In this document: in pieces, positions 7,934 to 16,358 of the stretch
How the letters are laid out: each line of letters opens with the position of its first letter
Numbering within the stretch: the stretch's first letter is position 1
NCBI RefSeq assembly: GCF_033001325.1
Contig: NZ_CP133111.1
Location: 4,852,501 to 4,916,500 of the forward strand
Length of the DNA: 64,000 nt
DNA from: Rhodopseudomonas sp. BAL398
GTDB lineage: Bacteria > Pseudomonadota > Alphaproteobacteria > Rhizobiales > Xanthobacteraceae
Reading direction: 5' to 3'
Position numbers and translations under genes: made by a program
The notes under the pieces: generated by a model
Databases searched by the model: none
The model's input: only the letters and a program-made list of their open reading frames with translations
What the model was told of the DNA's origin: nothing

Positions 7934-8192
7934 CGGCCAGCATTCGGCGGCCGCTGGCGATGCGAGCACTCAAGCGTCGCCGTAAGCCGGTGGTCATTCC
8001 AGGCCTGCGACTGAGAGCAGCAACCCAGAGCCTCATGTCAGCACCCGCTCGCTCAATCTGAAACCCGCACTTGATGAAGCGCTCGAGCTGAATGGATGCG
8101 CGATGATCGAACTCTCGGAAGCAGGAGCAGTCCAAACACCCAAGCCTGGTGTCCATCAAACCGGCAGCAGCTCACACCAAAAATCTGCGCTC
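7934..8192. other. Unassigned stretch in the rearranged region
   Basis: No recognisable gene. A minus-strand open frame (7908-8159) gives a Cys- and Arg-rich peptide with no family I know, lacks a good start, and is probably a remnant. Confidence 0.3.
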
Positions 8193-8640
8193 TCAGAGCT
8201 CACGCCACGGGAGGGCAATGCGTTGGATGGCGCTGCGATCAACCACCTCGATCCGCTTGTAATGCAAGCTTACTAGTCCTCGTCGCTCAAAATCGCCAAG
8301 TATCTTGTTCACGGTCTGCCTGGTGACGCCAACTATCATCGCGAGCGCCTCTTGCGTCAGTTCGTGTTGTCCTGTTTCGCCGCCGTTTGCTCGCTTCCCT
8401 ATGTCAATCTTAAGCAGAGCTTCCGCCAACCGAACTTGGGCAGGACGCGTCGCCGTGGATTCCAATCTGATGAAAAGGTCACGGACACGTTGCGCCATGA
8501 GATTGGCGAACGCTTCCCAGTGGCGGGGGGGCACTCTCGACAATTGATCGGAATGATTGATGCGAAAGGTTGAATAGTCCTACCTCGTTCACCGCAATTG
8601 CGTCTTGAATCCTCGGACCGCCATCAACTTCGCCTGCACG
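8193..8640 (-). pseudogene. Crp/Fnr-family regulator, truncated and frameshifted
   Basis: From 8533 down, the frame encodes a Crp C-terminal winged helix: LAEALLKI, then LTQEALAMIVGVTRQTVNKI and LGDFERRGLV. Just upstream, in another frame, lies the end of a cyclic-nucleotide-type domain (DGGPRIQDAIAVNEVGLFNL). The two frames meet at a run of seven G on the plus strand (8525-8531); six would restore one frame. The rest of the effector domain is missing, cut near 8640 where an ABC binding-protein fragment begins. The gene is therefore a remnant, not a working regulator. Confidence 0.75.
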
Positions 8641-8648
8641 CAATCCCG

Positions 8649-9137
8649 AAGCAGGCAGCACAGGCAATCCGTAAGATCGGCGAGATCGGATGGCATCCGA
8701 CGTTCTTCCTCGCTGCAACAACAACCTCGGTGTCGACCGTGTTGAAGCCTGCTGGCTTGGAGTATGCCAAAGGAATCATCACTACATATTACATGAAAGA
8801 TCCAAACGATCCGCAATGGCAGAACGACAAAGGCGTCCAGGACTGGAAAGCCTTCAGGAAAAACTATCTTCCCGACGGAAATATTCAGGATCAGTCCAAT
8901 GTCTACGGCTACACCGTCGCGCAGGCGATGGTTGAGGTGATCAGGCAGTGCGGAGACGACCTCACCCGGGAAAACATCATGAAGCAGGCGACAAATCTGG
9001 ATCTTGCGTTGCCGATGCTACTGCCCGGAATAAAGGTGAAAACCTCGCCGACAGACTATTTCCCCATCGAAGCCCAAAGTCTGCGACGCTTCAACGGAGA
9101 AGCGTGGGAGCTTTTCGGCGAAGTGAGCGGGGATTGA
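8649..9137 (+). pseudogene. Liv-type ABC substrate-binding protein, 3' fragment
   Basis: The frame reads AAQAIRKIGEIGW, then a lobe II segment with LKPAGLEYAKGIITTYYMKD and a C-terminus with IRQCGDDLTRENIMKQA and MLLPGIKVKTSPTDYFPI. This is the C-terminal 40 percent of a branched-chain-amino-acid-type (LivK-like) periplasmic binding protein. The signal peptide and lobe I are absent; homology begins exactly at the junction with the Crp remnant. It differs clearly from the two intact FadR-type-cluster binding proteins in this window, so it is not a recent partial duplicate of them. Confidence 0.78.
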
Positions 9138-9170
9138 TGGCCGACCAAGAATCTTCGAACGCAAGAGAGG

Positions 9171-9920
9171 TTAAGGCTGCTTTGACCAGCAAACGGGCGC
9201 ATCGATATCAAGGTTGGCCAACTCATAGCCCCGCCGGAAATCGACGATGTGCTTATCCATCCAAACGCGCGCTTCGACTGCATTGCGCGTGCGCAAAGCC
9301 AGCAGAATCTTTTCATGCGCAAATACCAGTCGTTCGCCGGCATTCAAGCGGGAGAATACGTTCAGGAACGCCGGATAAAACAGTTCGCCGATCGGTTGGC
9401 GGCTGAGCTGCAATGCGCGATTGCGGGATGCATGGGCAATAGTCTGGTGAAACTCGATATCGAGCTGCACCAGACTTTGCTTGTCCTCGAACGCAGCTCG
9501 CGTTTTCTCGACGTTGGCCTGAAGAACATCAAGTGTATCGTCGTCGATTCGTTTCGCGGCGCATTCAGCCAGCATCGGTTCCAGACAGCGCATGCTCTCC
9601 CACAGCTCGAAAAAGCTGATTTCGTGCAGCACGATCGCGGCTGTGATCTTTGAAGAAATGTCCGCTTCGCGGGGCGCCGTGACGTAAAGAAGTTTGCCGC
9701 CGTCATGGCGACGCACCAGGCCATTTTGCTCGAGCACGCGAATGGCTTCCCGGACCGTCGACCGATGCACTCCGAAATCAGCGGCCATGGCCAACTCCGC
9801 GGGCAGGCGGTTTCCCACGGACCATTGGCCGGACATGATTTTCGATTCAATGCTGCGAACAATCCCCCGATAGGCCGGTTCATTGCGCAATGAGGCGGTC
9901 GCCAAGTCAGATTGGGCCAT
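9171..9920 (-). CDS. GntR-family regulator with FCD domain
   Basis: A 249-residue FadR-subfamily transcription factor. Residues about 15-80 form the winged helix (GNRLPAELAMAADFGVHRST, then VREAIRVLEQNGLV). The C-terminal FCD ligand domain follows with its metal/ligand His positions (LDIEFHQTIAHASRN and later FAHEKIL). It is divergent from the binding-protein gene at 10042. Three palindromes fitting the subfamily consensus TNGTNNNACNA lie at 10008, 16181 and 16281, and a weaker one at 9925 next to its own start, so it probably represses the surrounding catabolic units and itself. The inducer is unknown. Confidence 0.9.
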   Translation of the reverse strand: MAQSDLATASLRNEPAYRGIVRSIESKIMSGQWSVGNRLPAELAMAADFGVHRSTVREAIRVLEQNGLVRRHDGGKLLYVTAPREADISSKITAAIVLHEISFFELWESMRCLEPMLAECAAKRIDDDTLDVLQANVEKTRAAFEDKQSLVQLDIEFHQTIAHASRNRALQLSRQPIGELFYPAFLNVFSRLNAGERLVFAHEKILLALRTRNAVEARVWMDKHIVDFRRGYELANLDIDAPVCWSKQP

Positions 9921-9924
9921 TTTT

Positions 9925-9935
9925 TAGTCCGACAG
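9925..9935. promoter_or_regulatory. Weak GntR/FCD operator, possible autoregulation
   Basis: TAGTCCGACAG, one base off the TNGTNNNACNA consensus, five bases upstream of the regulator ATG on the minus strand. Position and similarity to the three stronger sites are the only support. Confidence 0.35.
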
Positions 9936-10007
9936 AAAGATGCCAAGACGGCACTCTACCATCATTTTAGGCCCGCCTAGACATTTGACAGGCTTAGGCA
10001 ACAGATA

Positions 10008-10024
10008 TTATTGTCGGACAATAA
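10008..10024. promoter_or_regulatory. GntR/FCD operator upstream of the binding-protein gene
   Basis: TTATTGTCGGACAATAA: perfect 8-bp arms around one central base, matching the FadR-type consensus TNGTNNNACNA. It ends 17 bases before the ATG at 10042, where a bound repressor would block transcription. Confidence 0.72.
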
Positions 10025-10041
10025 AATGCCAGGGAGGAATC

Positions 10042-11262
10042 ATGAACGCTTTAAAGGCGACGGGCCTGCTCGTTTTGTTCAATCTCGTCTTGTTCAATTT
10101 CGTGACGCCGGCATCGGCGCAGATCTCCGATGATGTCGTGAAGATCGGTGTTTTGAGCGACCAATCAGGTCTGTATGCGGATATTGGTGGCCCGGGGTCA
10201 GTGCTCGCCGCAAAAATGGCGGTGGAGGACTTCGGCGGGTCCGTACTTGGCAAGCGGATCGAGGTCACTTCTGCCGATCACCAGAACAAGCCCGATATAG
10301 GCAGCGCAATCGCGCGTCGATGGATTGACGCCGACAAGGTTGACGCAATCGTCGACGTCCCTCATTCGGCCACTGCGCTAGCCGTGCTTAGCGTCACCCG
10401 GGAAAAGAACAAGGTCCTGCTGCTGTCGGGGCCGGCCTACGTCGAATTCACCGGCAAGGAATGCGCGCCGACGACCGTCCACTGGACATATGACAGCTAC
10501 GCCATGGCAAATGGAACGGCTAGCGCGGTCGTCAAGCAGGGCGGCGATAGCTGGTTCTTCATCACCGGTGACAACGCCGGCAGCCATTCGCAGGAGCGCG
10601 ACGCGATGGCGTTCGTGCAGAAGGCCGGCGGGAAAGTGCTCGGCAGTGTCCGGCACCCGCTCAATACGTCTGATTTTTCATCGTATCTGCTTCAAGCCCA
10701 GCAATCGGGAGCCAAGGTGATCGGCCTCGCCAATGCCGGCGGCGACACCGTGAATTCGATCAAGCAGGCCAATGAGTTCGGACTGATCCAAGGTGGACAG
10801 AAGCTTGCCGGCCTCCTGATGTTCATCAGCGATGTGAAAGCGGTGGGGCTTGAGCAGGCCAAAGGACTGATCATCACCGATGCCTTTTACTGGGACGCCG
10901 ACGAGCGCACACGAACGTGGTCGCGGCGCTTCATGAAACTGCGTGACGGGCGCGCGCCGACATCGGCGCAGGCAGGCGTGTACAGCGCCGTGACGCACTA
11001 TCTCAAGGCCATCGAGAGCGCCAAGACTGACGATGGGCTCGCGGTCTCCGCGATGATGAAAAAACTCCCGGTCAACGATTTCTTTAGCGACAACTACACC
11101 ATCCGACCAGACGGACGTCTGGTCCGGGATATGTATCTGTTGCAAGTCAAGACCCCAGAGGAGTCCAAGGAGCCATGGGACCTGTTCAAGATCCTGGCTC
11201 GGATTCCCGGCGATGAAGCCTATCGTCCGATGACGGAAGGTCAGTGCCCGCTGGCCAAATAG
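10042..11262 (+). CDS. Liv-type ABC transporter substrate-binding protein
   Basis: A 406-residue periplasmic binding protein (type I fold, LivK/urea/amide family) with a signal peptide ending near ASAQ (about residue 30). Lobe I starts VVKIGVLSDQSGLYADIGGP. The blocks ADHQNKPDIG and VHWTYDSYA are shared with the binding protein at 17567, so the two are paralogues. The ATG at 10042 follows AGGGAGG. It lies under a GntR-type operator and is followed by an SDR gene. No permease adjoins it, so it probably feeds the LivHMGF parts encoded at 20.9-28.7 kb. The ligand is likely an organic acid or aromatic acid rather than an amino acid, judging from neighbours. Confidence 0.88.
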   Translation: MNALKATGLLVLFNLVLFNFVTPASAQISDDVVKIGVLSDQSGLYADIGGPGSVLAAKMAVEDFGGSVLGKRIEVTSADHQNKPDIGSAIARRWIDADKVDAIVDVPHSATALAVLSVTREKNKVLLLSGPAYVEFTGKECAPTTVHWTYDSYAMANGTASAVVKQGGDSWFFITGDNAGSHSQERDAMAFVQKAGGKVLGSVRHPLNTSDFSSYLLQAQQSGAKVIGLANAGGDTVNSIKQANEFGLIQGGQKLAGLLMFISDVKAVGLEQAKGLIITDAFYWDADERTRTWSRRFMKLRDGRAPTSAQAGVYSAVTHYLKAIESAKTDDGLAVSAMMKKLPVNDFFSDNYTIRPDGRLVRDMYLLQVKTPEESKEPWDLFKILARIPGDEAYRPMTEGQCPLAK

Positions 11263-11417
11263 CCCTTGGGAAGACGAGGAAGCGTTCGTCTCGTTTGGAT
11301 GTCGAAGAATGGCGGCCTGCGATCCCGGTCGGATCGGGCCGTCCCCGAGCAAGGACGCGCGGCGCCATTTAAAGCATCCAACCCGATAACCGATGCTCGT
11401 ATGCGTGGAGAGTTGAA

Positions 11418-12155
11418 ATGAACGATCTTGATTTTGCTGGCAAAACCGTGCTCGTGGTCGGCGGATCTAGCGGGATCGGAAATGCCATCGCGCAGTCGTT
11501 TCGCGCGCGCAACGCGGATGTCCATGTCTGGGGGACCCGGCCGCAGGCATCTGATTACAAGGCCGACGAGGGCTGCGACCTCTCCGGCCTTCAATATACC
11601 CAGATTGATGTCGCCGATTTCAATTCGATCGCGGCATTGCAGCCCGCCTTCGGCCGTCTGGACGTGCTGGTCCTTTCGCAGGGCATGGTCCTCTATGGGC
11701 GCCGGGAATTCGAGATCGAGGGGTTTCAGCGCATCATCGACGTCAATCTCAACAGTCTGATGGCGTGCAGCAGCAAGTTCCAGGATATGTTGAAGGCAAG
11801 CAGAGGATCACTGATCATTCTCAGTTCGATGGCGGGGTTTCGGTCCACCAAGGGCAATCCGGCCTATAATGCCTCCAAGGCGGGCGCCGTCGGTCTGACC
11901 CGCACGCTCGGTGAAGCGTGGGCCGAAGACGGCATTCGAGTCAACGGTATCGCGCCCGGACTGGTTGATACGAAGCTTACCAAAGTGACGACGGATAATC
12001 CCAAGCGGCGCGAGGGAATGGAGCAACGCGTGCCGCTGAAAAGGCTGGGCCAGCCTCAAGACATCGCGGGCACGGCGCTTTTCCTCGCCTCCCCGCTCTC
12101 GGCCTATATCGTCGGCCAGACAATCGTCGTCGATGGCGGCCTCACCCTCGCCTGA
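11418..12155 (+). CDS. Short-chain dehydrogenase/reductase
   Basis: A 245-residue NAD(P)-dependent SDR. The cofactor loop GGSSGIGNAIA is at residues 15-25, the catalytic Ser lies in LIILSSMAGF, the YNASKAG motif carries Tyr and Lys, and the C-terminus ends with the usual VDGGLTLA. An Asp/Arg pattern after beta-2 is not clear, so NAD versus NADP is undecided. It is 155 bases after the binding protein, probably in the same GntR-controlled unit. In a levulinate-like scheme it would interconvert a keto and hydroxy acyl group; this is inference from the neighbours. Confidence 0.88.
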   Translation: MNDLDFAGKTVLVVGGSSGIGNAIAQSFRARNADVHVWGTRPQASDYKADEGCDLSGLQYTQIDVADFNSIAALQPAFGRLDVLVLSQGMVLYGRREFEIEGFQRIIDVNLNSLMACSSKFQDMLKASRGSLIILSSMAGFRSTKGNPAYNASKAGAVGLTRTLGEAWAEDGIRVNGIAPGLVDTKLTKVTTDNPKRREGMEQRVPLKRLGQPQDIAGTALFLASPLSAYIVGQTIVVDGGLTLA

Positions 12156-12197
12156 ACCCAGGCTCGCGGATTTTCCTGCCCGGCCCGACCGGCATCA

Positions 12198-13841
12198 TCA
12201 CTTTTTTTCTGCCTGACGGGACAGTTCGAGATCGCGCAATACGCGCCTCCGGATCTTTCCCGCGATCGTCATCGGCAGTTCTGCGATGAACTCGATGGCG
12301 CGAGGATATTTGTACGGTGCCGTCACCGTCTTGACATGGTCCTGCAACTGACGCGTTAATTCCGGCGTCGGCTCGACGCCGGCGCGTAGCACAATGAACG
12401 CCTTGACGATCTCGCCTCGCTCAACGTCCGGACTAGCCACCACTGCGCAAGCCTGAACCGCCGGATGCTCGACGAGGGCATTTTCGACCTCGATCGGGCC
12501 GATCCGGTAGCCCGCGGAGTTGATAACATCGTCGGACCGCCCGCGGTACCAGAAATAACCGTCAGCATCTTTCTCTGCGCGATCGCTGGTCAAGTACCAC
12601 CGGCCATCGGGGCCGTCGACGAAGCATGATTCCGTCTTCTCCTGGTCTTTCCAGTAGCCCAGCATCAACTGGGGGTGAGGAACTTTCAGTGCGAGATCAC
12701 CCTCACGGCCGGCAGGCAGCCGCTGGCCGCTGGAATCGATCACGTCGAGATCCCCGCCCGGCGACGGCCGTCCCATGGATCCATAGCGGACCGGTTCATT
12801 GGGATAGTTCAAGGCGATCATCAGCGTTTCGGTCTGCCCATAGGCTTCGTCGATGCGGATGCCCGTGGCTTCTTGCCATCGCTCGGCGACGATTGGATTC
12901 ATGGCTTCGCCCGCCGTTACCACGCGGCGCAGTGAGCCAAGGTCGCCTCGCTGAACCTCATTCACGACACGCGACAGTTCCGTACCGGGCGCGCAATAGA
13001 CCGTCACCTTGAACTTGCGCAGAAGGCGCGGCCGCTCCTTCGGATCGAACGCTCCGTCGTAGAAGAACGAGCAGGCGCCGCAACTTAGCGGGCCGAAGAT
13101 GATGCTGGTGCCAGCCTTGCTCCATCCCGTATCGGCCGTGCACCAGATGACCTCGCCCGGCCGCAGGTCGAGCCAGTAGATGGCCGACACTCGCCACGCG
13201 TAGATCGCGCGCGCCGCATGAATGACGGCCTTTGGATGGCCGGTTGAGCCCGACGTGTAGTACATGATTGCCGGATCCTCGGCCCCGACGGTCGCAGACG
13301 CGATCGTATGGGCCGCGCGCGGCACCTCGTCGGACCAGTCGAGCCAGCCCGCCACTTTGCCCAGCGCAATCTTAACCGGGATCGCGCTTGCCACCGCGCC
13401 GAATTTGGTGGCGTGTTCGGGCCGGCAAATCACCGCCTTGGCCCCGGCATTTTCGACACGATATTCGATGTCACGCGGGGTCAACATCTCGATGCAGGGG
13501 ATTGGGACCGCGCCGATCCTCATCGCCGCGATGACGGAAATGAACCACTCCGGCAATCGCGGCAGCATGATAATGACGCGATCGCCTTTTTCGACGCCTT
13601 GGTCGCGCAAGACATTGGCAAGCTGGTTCGACAGCTGTGCGAGGTCCGAATAGCTGAAGGTGCGCTCGTCACCGGCCTCGTTCTGCCAGATCAGCGCCGG
13701 ACCGTCCTGCTCGCTCGCCCATCTGTCGATCACGTCGGTTGCGAAGTTGAATGTGTCCGGAACCTGCCAGCGAAAGTTAGCGCGCATCGCCTCGTAGCTT
13801 TCCAACGACGCATCTTGTGTGGGCGACCAGACATCACGCAT
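12198..13841 (-). CDS. Acyl-CoA synthetase (AMP-forming)
   Basis: A 547-residue adenylate-forming ligase that activates a carboxylic acid to its CoA thioester. The ATP loop YYTSGSTGHPKAV, the hinge region YLTSDRAEKDADGYFWYRGR followed by DDVINSAGYRIGPIEVE, and the C-terminal GKIRRRVLR with the catalytic Lys are all present. It resembles medium-chain/acetyl-type synthetases. The ATG at 13841 has GGGAGG; a longer frame would reach into the acyl-CoA dehydrogenase gene. It is the last gene of the kinase/dehydrogenase/ligase operon, 44 bases after its neighbour. The substrate is unknown. Confidence 0.9.
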   Translation of the reverse strand: MRDVWSPTQDASLESYEAMRANFRWQVPDTFNFATDVIDRWASEQDGPALIWQNEAGDERTFSYSDLAQLSNQLANVLRDQGVEKGDRVIIMLPRLPEWFISVIAAMRIGAVPIPCIEMLTPRDIEYRVENAGAKAVICRPEHATKFGAVASAIPVKIALGKVAGWLDWSDEVPRAAHTIASATVGAEDPAIMYYTSGSTGHPKAVIHAARAIYAWRVSAIYWLDLRPGEVIWCTADTGWSKAGTSIIFGPLSCGACSFFYDGAFDPKERPRLLRKFKVTVYCAPGTELSRVVNEVQRGDLGSLRRVVTAGEAMNPIVAERWQEATGIRIDEAYGQTETLMIALNYPNEPVRYGSMGRPSPGGDLDVIDSSGQRLPAGREGDLALKVPHPQLMLGYWKDQEKTESCFVDGPDGRWYLTSDRAEKDADGYFWYRGRSDDVINSAGYRIGPIEVENALVEHPAVQACAVVASPDVERGEIVKAFIVLRAGVEPTPELTRQLQDHVKTVTAPYKYPRAIEFIAELPMTIAGKIRRRVLRDLELSRQAEKK

Positions 13842-13885
13842 TGCATCCTCCCTGAGATTTATTCTTTTGGCGCTGCGCGTGCAGC

Positions 13886-15079
13886 CTAACCGGCGCGTTG
13901 CTTCATGATGCGGCGACCAAGAGCCCAACGGTGGACTTCCGACGGCCCGTCATAGATTCGAAAGGCGCGCACGTCTCGATAGAAACGTTCGACGATTGTG
14001 TCTCGCGTAGTCCCCAACCCGCCAAGAATTTGCAGCGAGCGGTCGGCGACGCGGGCGATAGCCTCGGAGCAAATGACCTTCGCCATGGAGCTCTCGGTCG
14101 CGGCGCGCTCGCCCTTGTCGAGAATCCACGCCGTGTGCCAGATCGTCAATTGTGCGGTATGGATGTCCATCGCGTTATCGGCCAGCATGAATGAAACGCC
14201 TTCGTGCTCGCCGATGGCTTTTCCGAATGCGGTTCGGCGGCGCGCAAATTCGGTGGCTATCTCCTGAGCTCTGATCGCTGATCCGAGCCAGCGCATGCAG
14301 TGCGTCAGCCGCGCCGGGGCGAGGCGAACCTGGGCGTGGCGAAGGCCGCCTCCGATCTCGCCCAAAACCGAATCCGCAGCAAGGCGCAGGCCGTCGAAGC
14401 GAACGACGGCATGACCGCCGACGAAGCTGGAATCGATGGTGTCGAGCGTTCGTTCGATCTTGATGGCCGGGTCGGGCATGTCTGCGAGGAACATCGTGGC
14501 GGCGCCGTCCGCATCCCCTCCGACGACCTTTGCCATGATGATCGCAAAGCCAGCTCCTTCTGCGCCGGTGATCAACCATTTCTCTCCCTCGATCACCCAG
14601 CTATTGCCATCACGACGCGCGGTGGTCTGAAGCTGCCCCGGATCGGAACCGGCACCGGGCGCGGGCTCGGTCATGCAGAAACAGGAACGGCTCACGCCGG
14701 TTGCCAGAGGCTTCAAATAGCGCTGGCGTTGATCGGGGCTCGCGATCACGTCCAGAAGATGGATATTCCCTTCGTCGGGCGCTGCGCAATGCAGCGCTAT
14801 CGGGCCCAGCATCGAATATCCCGCAGCGGTAAACACCGCGGCCCGGCCGATGTGAGAAAGTTTCTGACCGCCGTATTCGCTTGGCGCATGCGGCGCCAGC
14901 ACGCCGGCCTGCCTCGCCAGTTCGTTCAATTCCCGTCGCAAATCGTCGGTGGGACCGTGCGATGTCCATCGCGGATCCTGCTCGTACGGTATGACCTTGT
15001 CCTGAACGAATTCTTTGACCTTTGCGGCCAGTTCGAACACGTGCGACGGAAGGGAGAAGTTAAGATCGAGATCGGTCAT
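13886..15079 (-). CDS. Acyl-CoA dehydrogenase, ACAD10/11 (LvaC)-like
   Basis: A 397-residue flavoprotein of the acyl-CoA dehydrogenase fold: N-terminal helices, the FAD/substrate block CFCMTEPAPGAGSDPGQLQ, and the C-terminal YDGPSEVHRWALGRRIMK. The DGP(S/D)EVHR ending is typical of the ACAD10/11 branch, whose bacterial member LvaC acts with a kinase-like partner on 4-hydroxyacyl-CoA. The ATG at 15079 has GGAG six bases upstream. It overlaps the end of the phosphotransferase gene, which strengthens the pairing. Ordinary alpha,beta-dehydrogenation cannot be excluded. Confidence 0.87.
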   Translation of the reverse strand: MTDLDLNFSLPSHVFELAAKVKEFVQDKVIPYEQDPRWTSHGPTDDLRRELNELARQAGVLAPHAPSEYGGQKLSHIGRAAVFTAAGYSMLGPIALHCAAPDEGNIHLLDVIASPDQRQRYLKPLATGVSRSCFCMTEPAPGAGSDPGQLQTTARRDGNSWVIEGEKWLITGAEGAGFAIIMAKVVGGDADGAATMFLADMPDPAIKIERTLDTIDSSFVGGHAVVRFDGLRLAADSVLGEIGGGLRHAQVRLAPARLTHCMRWLGSAIRAQEIATEFARRRTAFGKAIGEHEGVSFMLADNAMDIHTAQLTIWHTAWILDKGERAATESSMAKVICSEAIARVADRSLQILGGLGTTRDTIVERFYRDVRAFRIYDGPSEVHRWALGRRIMKQRAG

Positions 15080-16166
15080 TTGAAACTCCATGCCCGACAT
15101 CCCGGGCGATTAACAACAGGTCTTCGCCCAGGCGTCCAAATTCAGCATAACGATTGTCTTTCACCGCGCCGTTCGTCCATTGCCGGTGCAGTTGCAGAAA
15201 GACGACGCCGAGCTTGAAGAGAGCGAGGACGCGCATTGCCGCCAAGTCGTCGAGATCTTGTCCAGTCAAGGCGGCATAGTATTCCGCGACTTCGGACCTT
15301 CGCCAAAACCCCGGATGCGCCGTGGGCATCTGCCGAAGTTTTTGCATGGCCGGTGGATCGCCAGGCTCTGCCCAGTAGCTAAGTAACGTTGCGAGATCGA
15401 ACAACGGATCGCCGCGTGTGCCCATGTCCCAATCGACCAGCGCCAGAGGCGCCAGGCTCACCGGGTCGAGGATCAGGTTGTCGAGCTTGAAATCGCAGTG
15501 CAGAACGGCAGCCGGCCGCTCCCGGAAACGCTGCTCCGACAGCCAGTTCGAGATCTCCTTGAGAAGGCTTTGCGTCGAAGGCGATTCAGCAACCAGCGCA
15601 CCCCGCTTCGACCAACCTGCGATCGCGCGTCCGATGAATCCTTGAGGCTTTCCGAGATCATCAAGCCCAACCGATCGCGCATCGACAGCGTGAAGGCTTG
15701 CCAGCGTCGATACCAGCATCTGGCATAACACAGGCGCTGCGTCCGGACGCCCTTCGACCGGCGACAAGTCATCGCCCCGGATCACAATCCCCGGGCGATA
15801 CTCAATCAACTGAAACGGAACGCCGATCACGTTGCGTCGGTCACAGTAATGCAAACTCCGCGGAACGAAGGTGAGTGCATCGGCGAGCCGCGACAGAATC
15901 TTGTGCTCGCGCGCCATGTCGTGCGCACCGGGCGGCAGTTCTCCGTCAGGCGGACGGCGCAGCACGGCGTTTTGACCATCGACGACGACAAGATAATTAC
16001 GGTTTGCGAGCCCCCCCGCAAATTGCCTGACGGGCTGCGCCGAATCGAACGTCATGCCCTGCGTCCGCAGGTACTGCGCGACGCGATCCCAATTCGCCGG
16101 TGCGGTGTCCGCCTCCGACAGCAATTCTGGACCTCGCGTCGCTGACGCCGGTTGGATGTGGTTCAA
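15060..16166 (-). CDS. APH-fold phosphotransferase, ACAD10/11 kinase-domain (LvaA)-like
   Basis: A protein of about 368 residues with the aminoglycoside-phosphotransferase kinase fold: AVLRRP for ATP-binding Lys, catalytic HCDFKLDNLILDP, and metal-binding DWDMGTRGDPLFDLATLLSY. This text matches the kinase domain of ACAD10/11 and bacterial LvaA, which phosphorylates the 4-hydroxy group of an acyl-CoA. I place the start at TTG 16166, behind GAGG; a TTG at 16193 is in frame but falls inside the operator at 16181-16195. The 3' end overlaps the acyl-CoA dehydrogenase start. It heads a minus-strand operon with dehydrogenase and ligase. No LvaB-like small partner is seen. Confidence 0.82.
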   Translation of the reverse strand: MNHIQPASATRGPELLSEADTAPANWDRVAQYLRTQGMTFDSAQPVRQFAGGLANRNYLVVVDGQNAVLRRPPDGELPPGAHDMAREHKILSRLADALTFVPRSLHYCDRRNVIGVPFQLIEYRPGIVIRGDDLSPVEGRPDAAPVLCQMLVSTLASLHAVDARSVGLDDLGKPQGFIGRAIAGWSKRGALVAESPSTQSLLKEISNWLSEQRFRERPAAVLHCDFKLDNLILDPVSLAPLALVDWDMGTRGDPLFDLATLLSYWAEPGDPPAMQKLRQMPTAHPGFWRRSEVAEYYAALTGQDLDDLAAMRVLALFKLGVVFLQLHRQWTNGAVKDNRYAEFGRLGEDLLLIARDVGHGVSNDRSRS

Positions 16167-16180
16167 GGCCAACCTCGAAA

Positions 16181-16195
16181 TATTGTCGGACAATA
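16181..16195. promoter_or_regulatory. GntR/FCD operator for the kinase/dehydrogenase operon
   Basis: TATTGTCGGACAATA, a perfect 7-bp inverted repeat around one base, identical in its 15 bases to the core of the site at 10008. It lies just upstream of the phosphotransferase gene read on the minus strand. Confidence 0.72.
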
Positions 16196-16280
16196 ATGGA
16201 TATGCGGAAGTGCCGCGAGGGTGTCAAGACCCAACAACAAAGACCTAAACCGTCAGCCAACTGGACGTTGGCTATCGTTT

Positions 16281-16291
16281 TTGTCCGACAA
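16281..16291. promoter_or_regulatory. GntR/FCD operator for the iron alcohol dehydrogenase gene
   Basis: TTGTCCGACAA, perfect 5-bp arms around a central base, fitting TNGTNNNACNA. It is 67 bases before the ATG at 16359 and 85 bases from the opposite-strand operator, so one regulator can control both divergent units. Confidence 0.66.
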
Positions 16292-16358
16292 TCATGCTAC
16301 CATTCAGGAAAAGCGTTGCTGGCATGTCATCAACAGCAACTATGAATTGGGAGGTTAA

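Noticed and set aside
16166-16193. TTG start at 16193 for the phosphotransferase
   Set aside because: It lies inside the predicted operator and lacks a ribosome site; TTG 16166 follows GAGG.
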